Positions 24,545-33,361 are shown, numbered from the stretch's first letter. The stretch: DNA of 41,164 bases from Clostridia bacterium (GCA_910574835.1 CAJTDE010000037.1:1-41164); one strand, 5' to 3'. Numbers and translations are program-made. The notes: generated by a model from the letters alone, not told the origin.

Positions 24545-26698
24545 TCATTGCCCCAGTCCCTTCATCGTCAGCGCAATCCGCTTCTTCTGAAGGTCCACGC
24601 TCATAACCTTTACTTCCACCACATCCCCCACGCTAAGAACCTCCAGGGGATGCTTGATAAACTTTTTATCCGTAATCTGTGAGATATGCACCAAGCCGTC
24701 CTGGTGTACGCCGATATCCACAAAAACGCCGAAATCAATGACATTGCGGACCGTTCCCTTAAGAACCATACCTGGTGTCAAATCCTTCATTTCCAATACA
24801 TCGGTACGCAGAATGGGCTTCGGCATCTCGTCTCTGGGATCCCGGGCCGGTTTTTCCAGTTCCTTTACAATATCCTGCAAAGTGATCTCACCGATACCAA
24901 GGCTGTCAGATAGCTTCTTCACATTCTTTACCTGCTTTGTCAACCCGGCAAGCCCTCCCTTCCGCAAATCCTCGTCGCTGTAACCCATAGAGGCAAGCAG
25001 CTTCCCGGCAGCCTCGTAGGATTCCGGATGCACGCTGGTTGCATCCAGCGGATTGCTTCCTCCGGTGATGCGCATAAAGCCCGCGCACTGTTCAAACGCC
25101 TTGGGGCCTAATTTTGCCACCTTTAAAAGCTGGCGGCGGTCCGTAAAACGGCCGTTGGCCTCCCGGTAAAGAACAATATTCTTCGCCAGGGTCTTACTGA
25201 TACCGGAAATGTATTCCAACAGGGAGGCAGAGGCTGTGTTCAGATCCACGCCTACCTTATTTACGCAGTCCTCTACCACGCCGGCCAGAGCTTCGCTGAG
25301 CTTCTTTTGATTCATATCATGCTGATATTGTCCGACACCAATAGACTTTGGGTCAATCTTAACCAGCTCCGCCAAAGGGTCCTGAAGACGTCTTGCAATG
25401 GACGCCGCACTTCTCTGCCCTACATCAAAATTAGGAAATTCCTCCGTCGCCAGCTTGCTTGCAGAATAGACGGAGGCGCCGGCCTCATTGACGATTATGT
25501 ACTGAACTCTTACCGGAAGCTCTTTCAGCAGATCCACAATAACCATCTCCGATTCTCTTGAAGCGGTGCCATTGCCTACGGAAATCAGAGTAATATTGTA
25601 CTTGGAAATTAATTTCTTTAAGACTGCTTTTGCTTCCGCCACCTTGTTCTGGGGCGCCGTGGGGTAAATCACCACTGTGTCCAGAACCTTTCCTGTAGCA
25701 TCTACTACCGCCAGCTTGCAACCGGTACGAAAAGCCGGGTCCCATCCAAGGACCACCTGCCCCACAATGGGAGGCTGCATCAAAAGCTGCTCCAGATTCT
25801 TGCCGAATACCTTAATCGCTCCGTCTTCAGCCTTCTCCGTCAGCTCGTTTCGAAGCTCCCGCTCGATGGCCGGGGCAATAAGACGCTTGTAGCTGTCCTC
25901 TATTACCGCTTTGAGAACGGGCGTTGTGTGGGGATTCTCCCTTACAATCACTTTTTTCTCCAGATAACGCAGGATGCGCTCCTCCGGAGCCACAATTTTT
26001 ACCGTGAGAATCTTTTCCGCCTCGCCGCGGTTTAAAGCCAGAATCCGGTGCCCTGCCAGTTTCTTCACCGGCTCCTCAAAGCTGTAATACATCTCGTAGA
26101 CGCTCTCAGCCTTTTCATCCTTGGCCGCAGAGGTTAAAGTTCCCTCCTCAAAGGTGAGCTTCCTGATATAGATACGGTAATCGGCCTCGTCGGAAATGGC
26201 CTCTGCCAGAATATCCCCGGCTCCCTGGATGGCTTCCTCCGGAGTCAGTACGCCCTTTTCCTCCGATACATAGGCTGCCGCCTCCTCGGTAAGCGGACGG
26301 CTTGTCATCTGAAGGCGAATCAGATCCGCCAGGCCGTCAAGTCCTTTTTCCTTGGCAATGGTGGCGCGGGTACGCCGTTTGGGGCGGTAGGGACGATACA
26401 GATCGTCCACCACAACTAAAGTCTCCGCGGCCAAAATCTGCTGCTCCAGCTCTTCCGTCAGTTTTCCCTGTTCCCGGATGCTCCCAAGAACCTGCTCCTT
26501 TTTCTCCTCCAGATTACGGAGATAGGTAAGACGCTCGTTGAGATTGCGCAGAACCTCGTCGTTTAAAGAGCCGGTAGCCTCCTTTCGGTATCTGGAAATA
26601 AAGGGGATGGTGTTGCCCTCGTCAATCAGCTTCACGGCCGCCTCGGTCTGCCACCTCTGCACGCCCAATTCTTCAGTTAATTTTTTCAGAATATCCAT
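24545..26698 (-). CDS. tex: Tex-family RNA-binding transcription factor
   Basis: A 717-residue Tex protein, related to the core of eukaryotic Spt6. In order: N-terminal helical domain (TIPFISRYRKEATG near residues 30-43), YqgF/RNase H-like domain (VVLGWDPAFRTGCKLAVVD near 320), a helix-hairpin-helix region (VGVDLNTASASLLEYISGI and ILYREANGRF), and a C-terminal S1 domain (VLKGTVRNVIDFGVFVDIGVHQDGLVHISQ). The start is ATG 26698 with AAAGGAG seven bases upstream; a longer open frame upstream is not coding-like. Confidence 0.95.
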   Translation of the reverse strand: MDILKKLTEELGVQRWQTEAAVKLIDEGNTIPFISRYRKEATGSLNDEVLRNLNERLTYLRNLEEKKEQVLGSIREQGKLTEELEQQILAAETLVVVDDLYRPYRPKRRTRATIAKEKGLDGLADLIRLQMTSRPLTEEAAAYVSEEKGVLTPEEAIQGAGDILAEAISDEADYRIYIRKLTFEEGTLTSAAKDEKAESVYEMYYSFEEPVKKLAGHRILALNRGEAEKILTVKIVAPEERILRYLEKKVIVRENPHTTPVLKAVIEDSYKRLIAPAIERELRNELTEKAEDGAIKVFGKNLEQLLMQPPIVGQVVLGWDPAFRTGCKLAVVDATGKVLDTVVIYPTAPQNKVAEAKAVLKKLISKYNITLISVGNGTASRESEMVIVDLLKELPVRVQYIIVNEAGASVYSASKLATEEFPNFDVGQRSAASIARRLQDPLAELVKIDPKSIGVGQYQHDMNQKKLSEALAGVVEDCVNKVGVDLNTASASLLEYISGISKTLAKNIVLYREANGRFTDRRQLLKVAKLGPKAFEQCAGFMRITGGSNPLDATSVHPESYEAAGKLLASMGYSDEDLRKGGLAGLTKQVKNVKKLSDSLGIGEITLQDIVKELEKPARDPRDEMPKPILRTDVLEMKDLTPGMVLKGTVRNVIDFGVFVDIGVHQDGLVHISQITDKKFIKHPLEVLSVGDVVEVKVMSVDLQKKRIALTMKGLGQ

Positions 26699-26720
26699 AT
26701 ATGAACTCCTTTGCCCTCTA

Positions 26721-26748
26721 TGTATAATGCTTTTGGGTGTTTTCTCAA
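26721..26748 (-). promoter_or_regulatory. Candidate tex promoter
   Basis: TTGAGA (26743-26748) and TATACA (26721-26726) on the minus strand are 16 bases apart, about 20 bases before the tex ribosome-binding region. Confidence 0.55.
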
Positions 26749-26791
26749 TATTCCTATTATAAACAAAACCGAAAGCCTTCGCAAGAAGCAT

Positions 26792-26820
26792 TTGTTTTTC
26801 CGGGGAAGCTGTGCTATGAT
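26792..26820 (+). promoter_or_regulatory. Candidate promoter of the two plus-strand membrane-protein genes
   Basis: TTGTTT (26792-26797) and TATGAT (26815-26820) are 17 bases apart, pointing to the two-gene plus-strand unit starting at 26927. The gap between tex and this unit holds both divergent promoters. Confidence 0.5.
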
Positions 26821-26926
26821 AAGAAAGAATTAGAAGACTATATTTTTGCTGCAATTGACAAAGATTCATTTCCGGACACGGCTTGAGTCCTTTGATGCAG
26901 CAGTGTGGAAATACAGGAGGTTTACC

Positions 26927-27298
26927 ATGCAACCATTACAACAGGCAAAGCCCAATTCAATGGCTACCGCGTCTCTTATCTTAGGCGGACTTGCCTTTTT
27001 CCTTGCTTTGTCGCCCGGCTATTCTCTTTTTTGCGGCTGTTTAAGTATTCTCTTTGCCATACTTTCCAGAGGCAGCGGTCTGAAAATGCCGGACAAGGCC
27101 ATAATCGGTCTTATTACGTCTGCGATTGCCATTATTATTACCGGACTGCTCTTTTTTGCCGCTTTATATCTACAGCAATACCTGATTCAAAAGTTTGGAG
27201 CAGATGCTCTAAAGGACCCGCAGACACTGCAGAACTTAATATTAGAACAATTCGATCAATTTCTGAATCAGCTACAGACAGGGGGCGGCGGACTATGA
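26927..27298 (+). CDS. DUF4190-like small membrane protein
   Basis: A 123-residue protein with two hydrophobic segments (about residues 13-45 and 55-82, the first with SLILGGLAFFLALS), resembling the DUF4190 group of small membrane proteins. The C-terminal third is polar with a glycine-rich end (GGGGL). The ATG has AGGAGG six bases upstream; the longer frame starting at 26846 has no site. It overlaps the next gene by ATGA. Function unknown. Confidence 0.82.
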   Translation: MQPLQQAKPNSMATASLILGGLAFFLALSPGYSLFCGCLSILFAILSRGSGLKMPDKAIIGLITSAIAIIITGLLFFAALYLQQYLIQKFGADALKDPQTLQNLILEQFDQFLNQLQTGGGGL

Positions 27299-28059
27299 TG
27301 CTTCCATCCAAGGAATTAAAGCGCCGAGCGCGCTGTGTGTTAGAAGGGAAATATTTCTTTGCCGCCAATATGGCCTGTTCTTTGATGCTGTATTCTTTTA
27401 CTGTGACCTTGATTTTACATTATACAGGACTGGGGACTTCGGAAAAAACGGCCGGTATTACCTTTTATTATATTTTATGGGTGATCATGGCCCTCTTAGG
27501 CTCGCTTCTTGAGGTTGGGCTGATCCGCTATGTCTATCTCTTAAGCCGGAAGGAAAAGGAGCCTGTGGCGCCTAAGCTTTCTTATGCCTTTCAAAAGCAG
27601 CCGGATACCTATATTCTGGTCTATGCGTTCCGGTATCTTCTGGCTTTGGTGTGGTTTATTCCCGCCATACTGGAGACACGAAAGCTTCCTGTCAGCTATT
27701 TGGAAGCCCTTTCACTCATAAAAGCCCTTTTGCCCGTCTGCCTGCTGGTTTTGGCCGGGGTACTGCCGGCCCTTATTGTTTCTCTTCCATATGGTTTGGC
27801 CTGCTTTGTTCTTCTGGATCAGCCGTATATTTCTGCCCGTGAAGCTCTGATGAGCAGCCGCCGGCTTATGAAAGGCAATTATCTGCGGCTGTTTAAGCTG
27901 TGGCTCAGCTTTCTTCCTTATGTGCTCTTGATTGGCGGAACCTCCGGTGTGGCGCTTTTGTGGGTGAAGCCTTATTTCCATACGACGATGAGTCAGTTCT
28001 ATATGGAGGTCAGTAAGCAGAAGCTTCCGGAGGAACCGCAGATTTCGATTGTTGTGTGA
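27295..28059 (+). CDS. DUF975 family integral membrane protein
   Basis: A 254-residue multi-pass membrane protein with about five to six hydrophobic segments and the pattern SAREALMSSRRLMKGNYLRLFKLWLSFL near residues 195-222, characteristic of the DUF975 family. Its start overlaps the preceding stop codon (ATGA), so the two proteins are probably made together. Function unknown. It converges with the aspartate kinase gene 21 bases away; a GGCCTG/CAGGCC hairpin spans the junction. Confidence 0.85.
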   Translation: MMLPSKELKRRARCVLEGKYFFAANMACSLMLYSFTVTLILHYTGLGTSEKTAGITFYYILWVIMALLGSLLEVGLIRYVYLLSRKEKEPVAPKLSYAFQKQPDTYILVYAFRYLLALVWFIPAILETRKLPVSYLEALSLIKALLPVCLLVLAGVLPALIVSLPYGLACFVLLDQPYISAREALMSSRRLMKGNYLRLFKLWLSFLPYVLLIGGTSGVALLWVKPYFHTTMSQFYMEVSKQKLPEEPQISIVV

Positions 28060-28080
28060 TTGTTAGGCCTGAGCTATTAG

Positions 28081-29289
28081 TTACTCTTCCAGGCCGAACG
28101 CATCATGTACCGCATTGGCCGCGCGCTCCGCGTCTCTCTCATGAATCAGCACGGTTACGCGGATCTCGGAAGTGGAGATCATGTTGATGTTGATATTCTG
28201 GTTGTAGAGCGCCTCGAACATCTTGGCCGCTACGCCGGGGTTGGACATCATGCCGGCGCCTACGATGGACACCTTCGCCACTTCCTTATTGCAGGAAATG
28301 CTCTTGCCTCCTACCCGGTTTAAGTTGCCCTCCAGAATCCTGACTGCCTCGTCCGCCTCGTCCCTGGATACGGTAAAGGAAATGTCCTTGCTGTTTTCAC
28401 GGCCGATGGACTGCAGAATCACGTCCACATTGATATTTTCCTTTGCAAGCATATTGAAAAGCTTAAATGCCATTCCCGGCTGATCCTTTAATCCGATTAC
28501 GGAAATTCTGGCTGTATTTCTGTCCAGTGCAACTCCACTGATTAACATTCTCTCCACGTTTGTTTCCTCCTTAACAATTGTCCCTTCGTGATCATTCAGA
28601 CTGGAGCGTACCACAAGCTGTACGCCGTATTTTTTTGCCATTTCTACCGAGCGGTTGTGAAGCACGCCTGCGCCCAGAGTTGCCAGGTCGAGCATCTCGT
28701 CGTAGGTGATCTCCTCAAGTTTCCTTGCCTTGGGCACGTAGCGCGGGTCGGCTGTGTATACGCCGTCCACGTCGGTATAGATTTCGCAGGCGTCCGCATG
28801 AAGGGCCGCTGCCAGGGCTACGGCCGTGGTGTCGGAGCCTCCCCGTCCCAGGGTGGTGTAGTTGTCGTATTTGTTCACGCCCTGGAAGCCTGTGACGATG
28901 ACGATTCTCCGGTGCTCCAGTTCGTGCATAATGCGGTCGGTGTCGATGCGCTTTAATCTGGCATTGCCGTGAACACGGGTGGTATGCATGGCTACCTGAA
29001 AGGCGTTTAAGGATACTGCCGGCACGTCCATCGTATCAAAGGCCATAGCCATCAGCGCTGTGGACACCTGTTCTCCTGTGGTCAGCAGCATGTCAAGCTC
29101 CCGCTTGGGGGGATTGGGATTGATGGTCTGTGCCAGGGCTATCAGCTCGTCCGTGGATTTGCCCATAGCGGAAAGAACTACAATGATGTCATTTCCCTTT
29201 CTGTACTCCTCGGCACACCGTCTGGCTACGTTGAATATTCTCTCCTTGTCGCCTACGGAGGTGCCTCCAAATTTTTTCACTATCAGCAT
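28081..29289 (-). CDS. lysC: Aspartate kinase
   Basis: The first enzyme of the aspartate amino-acid family. The 402-residue protein has the kinase start VKKFGGTSVGD, the catalytic GFQGVNKYDNYTTLGRGGSDTTA near residues 150, and two C-terminal ACT domains (ISVIGLKDQPGMAFKLFNML and VSIVGAGMMSNPGVAAKMFEAL), so it is a single-function, feedback-regulated form. It closes the ThrR-hom-apgM-ask operon, pointing to threonine synthesis. Confidence 0.94.
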   Translation of the reverse strand: MLIVKKFGGTSVGDKERIFNVARRCAEEYRKGNDIIVVLSAMGKSTDELIALAQTINPNPPKRELDMLLTTGEQVSTALMAMAFDTMDVPAVSLNAFQVAMHTTRVHGNARLKRIDTDRIMHELEHRRIVIVTGFQGVNKYDNYTTLGRGGSDTTAVALAAALHADACEIYTDVDGVYTADPRYVPKARKLEEITYDEMLDLATLGAGVLHNRSVEMAKKYGVQLVVRSSLNDHEGTIVKEETNVERMLISGVALDRNTARISVIGLKDQPGMAFKLFNMLAKENINVDVILQSIGRENSKDISFTVSRDEADEAVRILEGNLNRVGGKSISCNKEVAKVSIVGAGMMSNPGVAAKMFEALYNQNININMISTSEIRVTVLIHERDAERAANAVHDAFGLEE

Positions 29290-29330
29290 TGCTTTTTCTC
29301 CTCGTTATATATTTATCAGTTTACCAGGTA

Positions 29331-30533
29331 TCATTCTCCGAACAATTTCCGAATCAGCTCGTATCCCTGCTCCACTACGATGCCGCTTTCCTCTGCTTCT
29401 CTTTCATTATATGCACCAATCCTGCGAAGCTCTTTTTCGCTGTTATACAGAAGGTAGGGGACGGGGTCGCTTGTATGGGTCCGTACCCGGATGGGAGTTG
29501 GGTGATCCGGAAGCACCAGAAGCCGGTAAGGTTCCCCTGCCGCATCAAGAGCCTCCCGGATGGGACGTATCACCCGCTCATCCAGGTATTCGATGGCCTG
29601 TATTTTCTTTTCCAGGCTGCCCTGATGACCCATCTCATCCGGAGCCTCCACATGAACATATACAAAGTCAAATCCGTCCTTCAAAAGCGCATCTGCGGCG
29701 GCCTGAGCCTTTCCTTCATAATTGGTGTGAAGGCCGCCGTTGGCTCCCTCCACACAGATATTGGTCATTCCTGTTCCCACGGCAATTCCCTTGAGCAGAT
29801 CCACGGCGGATATCATCGCGCCTTTTTTGTGGTATTTTCCCTCAAAGGAGGACAGGCTCGGGCGTGTTCCGGCTCCCCAGAACCAACAGGAATTGGCCGG
29901 ATTCAGGCCCTTTGCCTTCCGTTCCAGGTTGATTGGGTGCTTTGAGAGGATTTCATAGCTTTTTATCTGCATGGCCCGAAGCTTCTCGTCCGCCGGCAGG
30001 TGATCCCCTGCCCTTTGTCCCAGTACGTCGTGGGGCGGCGTCAGCTCCGCGACGCTGCCTTTTGACCAGATGAGCAGATGGCGGTAGCTTGTTCCTGCAT
30101 AGAAATGGTAAATATCGTCTTCCAGTTCTCTGCGGACCGCATCGAGAAGGACTGCCGCATCCCCGGTGCTTATCTCGTCGGAGCTGTGATCGAGAATCCG
30201 TTTGTCCTCATAGGACTCTTCCTCTTCGGATAAGGTGACAAGGTTGGTCCGAAGGGCGATGTCGTCCTCCTTCATGTCCACGCCGATGCTTAAGGCTTCC
30301 AACGGAGAACGTCCTGTGTAATACTGTCTTGGATTGTAGCCCAGAACCGCAAGGTTGGCGGTGTCGCTTCCGGGCTTCATGCCCTCGGGAATGGTGCGGG
30401 CCAGGCCCACCTCCGAACGGCCCGCCAGGTCGTCCATTACGGGGGTCTTTGCATATTCCAGAGGGGTTTTTCCTCCCAGTTCTTCTATGGGTTCGTCTGC
30501 CATGCCGTCACCCAGAATGATTACGTATTTCAT
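29331..30533 (-). CDS. apgM: ApgM-like phosphoglycerate mutase family protein, putative homoserine kinase
   Basis: A 400-residue metalloenzyme of the alkaline-phosphatase superfamily, archaeal-type cofactor-independent phosphoglycerate mutase branch. It begins YVIILGDGMADEPIEELGGKTPLEYA, carries the phosphoserine-type site in GMKPGSDTANLAVLGYNP (S near residue 56), and a C-terminal metal site in LPDHPTPIRVRTHTSDPVP. A subgroup of this family is annotated as proposed homoserine kinase because it replaces thrB next to hom. Here it lies seven bases after hom and before the aspartate kinase gene, with no thrB in the window, which supports that role. Confidence 0.85.
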   Translation of the reverse strand: MKYVIILGDGMADEPIEELGGKTPLEYAKTPVMDDLAGRSEVGLARTIPEGMKPGSDTANLAVLGYNPRQYYTGRSPLEALSIGVDMKEDDIALRTNLVTLSEEEESYEDKRILDHSSDEISTGDAAVLLDAVRRELEDDIYHFYAGTSYRHLLIWSKGSVAELTPPHDVLGQRAGDHLPADEKLRAMQIKSYEILSKHPINLERKAKGLNPANSCWFWGAGTRPSLSSFEGKYHKKGAMISAVDLLKGIAVGTGMTNICVEGANGGLHTNYEGKAQAAADALLKDGFDFVYVHVEAPDEMGHQGSLEKKIQAIEYLDERVIRPIREALDAAGEPYRLLVLPDHPTPIRVRTHTSDPVPYLLYNSEKELRRIGAYNEREAEESGIVVEQGYELIRKLFGE

Positions 30534-30539
30534 AGCCTT

Positions 30540-31754
30540 CTATCCTTCCACGCGGATCATATGGATCACGGCGTCTGTTTTGGCTGCCCGTTCCTTGTAT
30601 TCCGCCTCTGTGTATTCTCCTGTGATAAAGCCAAATTCACCGGCTATATCTGCTGTCACCACCTCGATAGGTCCGAAGATTTCAGCCATTTTGATCGCAT
30701 CTGTCTTTTTATTTCCCTTAACCCGGACGAAGAAACGGCGTTTGGCGTCGCTTAGGTCAGTCAGCTCCAGCTTCTGACTGCTCCAGAAGGTCATTATGTT
30801 CCGATGCAAATGCTTGGCTGCGTCTACCACATCGGCTACTACCGCACTGGCTGTCGGCAGTTTTCCGGCGCCGCTCCCGTAGAACATCACGTCTCCCAGT
30901 ACGTTTCCTTTGGCGAAAATGGCGTTAAATACGTCGTTGACGCTGTACAGGGGGTGAAGCTCACTGATGAGGAAGGGGGCTACCATTGCGAAGAAGCGGC
31001 CGTTTTCCTTTTTACTGGTGGCTAACAGCTTGATTGCGCGGCCCATTTTCCGGGCATATTTGATGTCCTCGGCCGTTACCTTTGTGATTCCTTCCGTATA
31101 AATGTCCTCGTAGTCTGCCTGGCAGCCGCTGGCTAAGGAAGTGAGGATGGCGATCTTGCGGCAGGCGTCGTAGCCCTCTACGTCGGCTTCGGGGTTGCGC
31201 TCTGCGTAGCCTTTTTCCTGGGCTTCCTTTAAAGCGGTGTCGAAGTCGATGCCCTCGTGGGTCATCTGGCTTAGGATGTAGTTGGTAGTTCCGTTGAGGA
31301 TTCCTGTTATTTCTATAATCTCGTCTGCGGTCAGGGAGGAGTTTAACGGGCGGATAATGGGGATTCCGCCGCCTACACTGGCCTCGAATAAGTAGTTAAG
31401 CTCCCGTTCCCTGGCTATCTCAAGAAGCTCGGCTCCGTGTCGGGCTACCAGTTCTTTGTTGGAGGTGCAGACGCTTTTTCCTGCTTCCAGACAGCGCTTG
31501 GTGAAGGTGTATGCCGGCTCTACGCCGCCCATGACTTCGACGACGATGCGGATCTCGGGATCGTTTACAATTGTTTCGAAGTCGTGTATCAGCTTGGATT
31601 CTACCGGGTCGCCGGGAAATTCGCGGAGATCCAGTACGTATTTGATGTTGATCTCGTCGCCGGCTCTGCGGTTGATGCTTGCCTGGTTGGTGTTTAATAC
31701 TTCTACGACTCCGGACCCTACGGTTCCGTAGCCCATAACTGCTATTTGTACCAT
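30540..31754 (-). CDS. hom: Homoserine dehydrogenase
   Basis: Reduces aspartate semialdehyde to homoserine. The 404-residue protein has the NAD(P)-binding VMGYGTVGSGVVEVL at the N-terminus, EVMGGVEPAYTF, the catalytic-domain signature GILNGTTNYILSQM and GYAERNPEADVEGYDACRK near 195-213, and a C-terminal ACT domain (RFFVRVKGNK onward). Start preceded by AAAGGAG. It follows the ACT regulator gene by six bases. Confidence 0.95.
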   Translation of the reverse strand: MVQIAVMGYGTVGSGVVEVLNTNQASINRRAGDEINIKYVLDLREFPGDPVESKLIHDFETIVNDPEIRIVVEVMGGVEPAYTFTKRCLEAGKSVCTSNKELVARHGAELLEIARERELNYLFEASVGGGIPIIRPLNSSLTADEIIEITGILNGTTNYILSQMTHEGIDFDTALKEAQEKGYAERNPEADVEGYDACRKIAILTSLASGCQADYEDIYTEGITKVTAEDIKYARKMGRAIKLLATSKKENGRFFAMVAPFLISELHPLYSVNDVFNAIFAKGNVLGDVMFYGSGAGKLPTASAVVADVVDAAKHLHRNIMTFWSSQKLELTDLSDAKRRFFVRVKGNKKTDAIKMAEIFGPIEVVTADIAGEFGFITGEYTEAEYKERAAKTDAVIHMIRVEG

Positions 31755-31760
31755 TTTCGC

Positions 31761-32204
31761 TTACTCCTTTGCCAGTATTTTTAGATAGTGGATACCTTCC
31801 TGGCTCTCTATCTGCTCTATCATGGCGGATACGTCCTTGGTGATGGGCAGCAGATCTACGGTGAGGGTGAGGGAGGCTACTCCGTTGATGGGAATGGTCT
31901 GATGGATGGTGAGGACGTTGCCTCTGTAGTCGGCTATGGTTTTCAGGACTAAGGATAACAGGCCCGGCTGATCTTCCATCTGGAGAACGAAGGTGATGCT
32001 TTTTCCCTTGGAGTTGTCGTGGAAGGGGGAGATGTCGTCCTTGTATTTGTAGAAGGAGCTGCGGCTGATGCCTACGCGCTCGGTGGCTTCCTGGATGGTG
32101 ATGGATTTTGAGGAATCCAGGAGGCGTTTGGCTTCTACGACTTTTAGCAAGACTTCTGGTACGGCTTTTTGACTTACTACGAAATATTTTGTTTTTTCTG
32201 ACAT
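31761..32204 (-). CDS. ThrR/PheB-type ACT-domain regulator
   Basis: A 147-residue protein with an N-terminal helix-turn-helix (ITIQEATERVGISRSSFYKYKD near residues 36-57) and a C-terminal ACT domain (SITFVLQMEDQPGLLSLVLK). It matches the UPF0735 family, of which Bacillus subtilis ThrR represses hom-thrCB. Being first in the hom operon, autoregulation by threonine-pathway products is likely. ATG 32204 has GGAGGG seven bases upstream. Confidence 0.9.
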   Translation of the reverse strand: MSEKTKYFVVSQKAVPEVLLKVVEAKRLLDSSKSITIQEATERVGISRSSFYKYKDDISPFHDNSKGKSITFVLQMEDQPGLLSLVLKTIADYRGNVLTIHQTIPINGVASLTLTVDLLPITKDVSAMIEQIESQEGIHYLKILAKE

Positions 32205-32269
32205 CTTTTTGCCCTCCGTGTGCGTGTGTTGAAAACATTTGTTTTTCTGTGATGGATTCAACAAGGGAC

Positions 32270-32298
32270 ATATTATCATAAATTGGGGGGGATTGCAA
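32270..32298 (-). promoter_or_regulatory. Promoter of the threonine-branch operon
   Basis: TTGCAA (32293-32298) and TAATAT (32270-32275) are 17 bases apart on the minus strand. The spacer contains a run of seven C. The leader contains GTTGAA/TTCAAC arms that could pair. Confidence 0.75.
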
Positions 32299-32347
32299 GT
32301 GGGAATGAAGGGGATTTTTTATTTTTTTCTATGGCGGACGGGAATGG

Positions 32348-32397
32348 AGCGAAGGGCGGATGCAGCCATTTCCGATATCAGGTGTCCGCCCTTCGCT
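32348..32397. repeat. Perfect 13-base inverted repeat at the end of the sigma-factor relic
   Basis: AGCGAAGGGCGGA (32348-32360) and its exact complement TCCGCCCTTCGCT (32385-32397) flank 24 bases. The right arm is the point where the sigma-like reading frame stops resembling its family, so the repeat marks the junction between old chromosome and foreign DNA. No T-run follows the stem on the minus strand. Confidence 0.8.
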
Positions 32398-32557
32398 GAA
32401 CGGTCTGCGTTTTATGGTCGATTATGGTTCTTTCTGTTTTCAAGTCATACTCCTGATACTGCATTCTCCGTTCTGTCGTTCTTAAAACAGCAATTACTTC
32501 TTCGCTGGCTTCCGGATATAATTTTCTGAAGTCCGGGATTTTATATGGCTTTGCCAT
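32378..32557 (-). pseudogene. Truncated sigma-factor-like gene (mobile-element relic)
   Basis: The 59-residue frame starts with a good site (AAGGAGG eight bases before ATG 32557) and reads MAKPYKIPDFRKLYPEASEE, which resembles the N-terminus of small sigma-70-like factors carried by integrative elements of Lachnospiraceae. The resemblance ends after KTQTV, and the frame stops seven residues later in the inverted repeat, losing the DNA-binding region. Remembered family length is about 140 residues, so this is a remnant. Identification is by memory of the N-terminal pattern. Confidence 0.6.
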
Positions 32558-32641
32558 AGGCTTGTCCTCCTTTTCGAATTCATGCGAAAACGAAGGACAA
32601 GCGGCGGACTCCGGCAGCGGCATAAAGTTCTGCCGGAACGC

Positions 32642-32681
32642 AAAAAAGCGCCTGCATAGACATAAAAGTCTACACAGACGC
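32642..32681 (-). terminator. Strong hairpin terminator or attenuator upstream of the sigma relic
   Basis: On the minus strand GCGTCTGTGTAGAC pairs with GTCTATGCAGGCGC (14 pairs counting G-U) around a six-base loop, followed by TTTTTT. It lies about 85 bases before the sigma-like start. A short frame (ATG AAA AAT ACG AAT TAA) ends at the stem, as in attenuators of conjugative elements. Confidence 0.85.
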
Positions 32682-32855
32682 TTAATTCGTATTTTTCATG
32701 TTCTAATTGTTCCTCTTGTTGTCCGGAATATCCCAATTGCAGGGAGTCGCTTTTTTTAAGCGATCACCATTACACAGATATCCGGTTTCAATAAATAGTG
32801 CTGCTTCGGATCAGCAGCATAGTTTCCCAACACATAAAAACACCCCTCCTTGCTC

Positions 32856-32887
32856 AAACGGAGGTAAACGGTAGATAGTGAGTACCT
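32856..32887. repeat. IS66 left end: target duplication and terminal inverted repeat
   Basis: The 8-base target duplication AAACGGAG (32856-32863) is followed by the left terminal repeat from 32864, GTAAACGGTAGATAGT and then GAGTACCT. It matches the right end at 22 of 24 positions. An 8-base duplication is the known behaviour of IS66. Confidence 0.93.
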
Positions 32888-32986
32888 CGACTACAGAGGT
32901 AAAGCATGTGACAATAGATTATATTTCTATCACAGGTATAAAAAGTTAAGACTCAACTTTTTATACCTGCATATGGAGGTAAGTCT

Positions 32987-33361
32987 ATGAGTTCTGAAAC
33001 AACCATGATAGCTGAACAGTGCCGTCTCCAGGAATGGGCTGCACAGATCAGGGACTGCCAGAACCGCCCGGATGGCATGAGTATCGTCAGCTGGTGTGCC
33101 TGTCATGGCATCACAAAAGCGAATTATTATTACCGGCTCCGCCGCGTAAGGAAAGCCTGCCTTGAAAACTTTTCCGAAGAAATACCGCTGCGGCAGATTG
33201 TTCCGGTAAAGGCGGGATTCCTGCAGTCGGATGAAAAAAACGGCAGCATCATGCAGACGGGGCTGGATATTTCCATAAAGGGAGTTTCCATCCATGTAAC
33301 AGACTCCACATCCATGCTTCTCTTAACGGAGGTTCTTAAGGCGGTGCGGCATGCTCAATGA
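32987..33361 (+). CDS. tnpA: IS66 accessory protein TnpA
   Basis: A 124-residue IS66 OrfA-type protein: an N-terminal helix-turn-helix-like part (SIVSWCACHGITKANYYYRLRRVRKA near residues 31-56) and a C-terminal ISIKGVSIHVTDSTS stretch with TEVLKAV, typical of the family. TnpA is required with TnpB and TnpC for transposition in IS66-type elements. GGAGG lies seven bases before the ATG. It overlaps tnpB by 11 bases. Confidence 0.9.
   Translation: MSSETTMIAEQCRLQEWAAQIRDCQNRPDGMSIVSWCACHGITKANYYYRLRRVRKACLENFSEEIPLRQIVPVKAGFLQSDEKNGSIMQTGLDISIKGVSIHVTDSTSMLLLTEVLKAVRHAQ

Noticed and set aside
32494-32736. Minus-strand open frame overlapping the sigma relic
   Set aside because: It reads through the strong terminator hairpin and overlaps the relic in another frame; it looks like chance.
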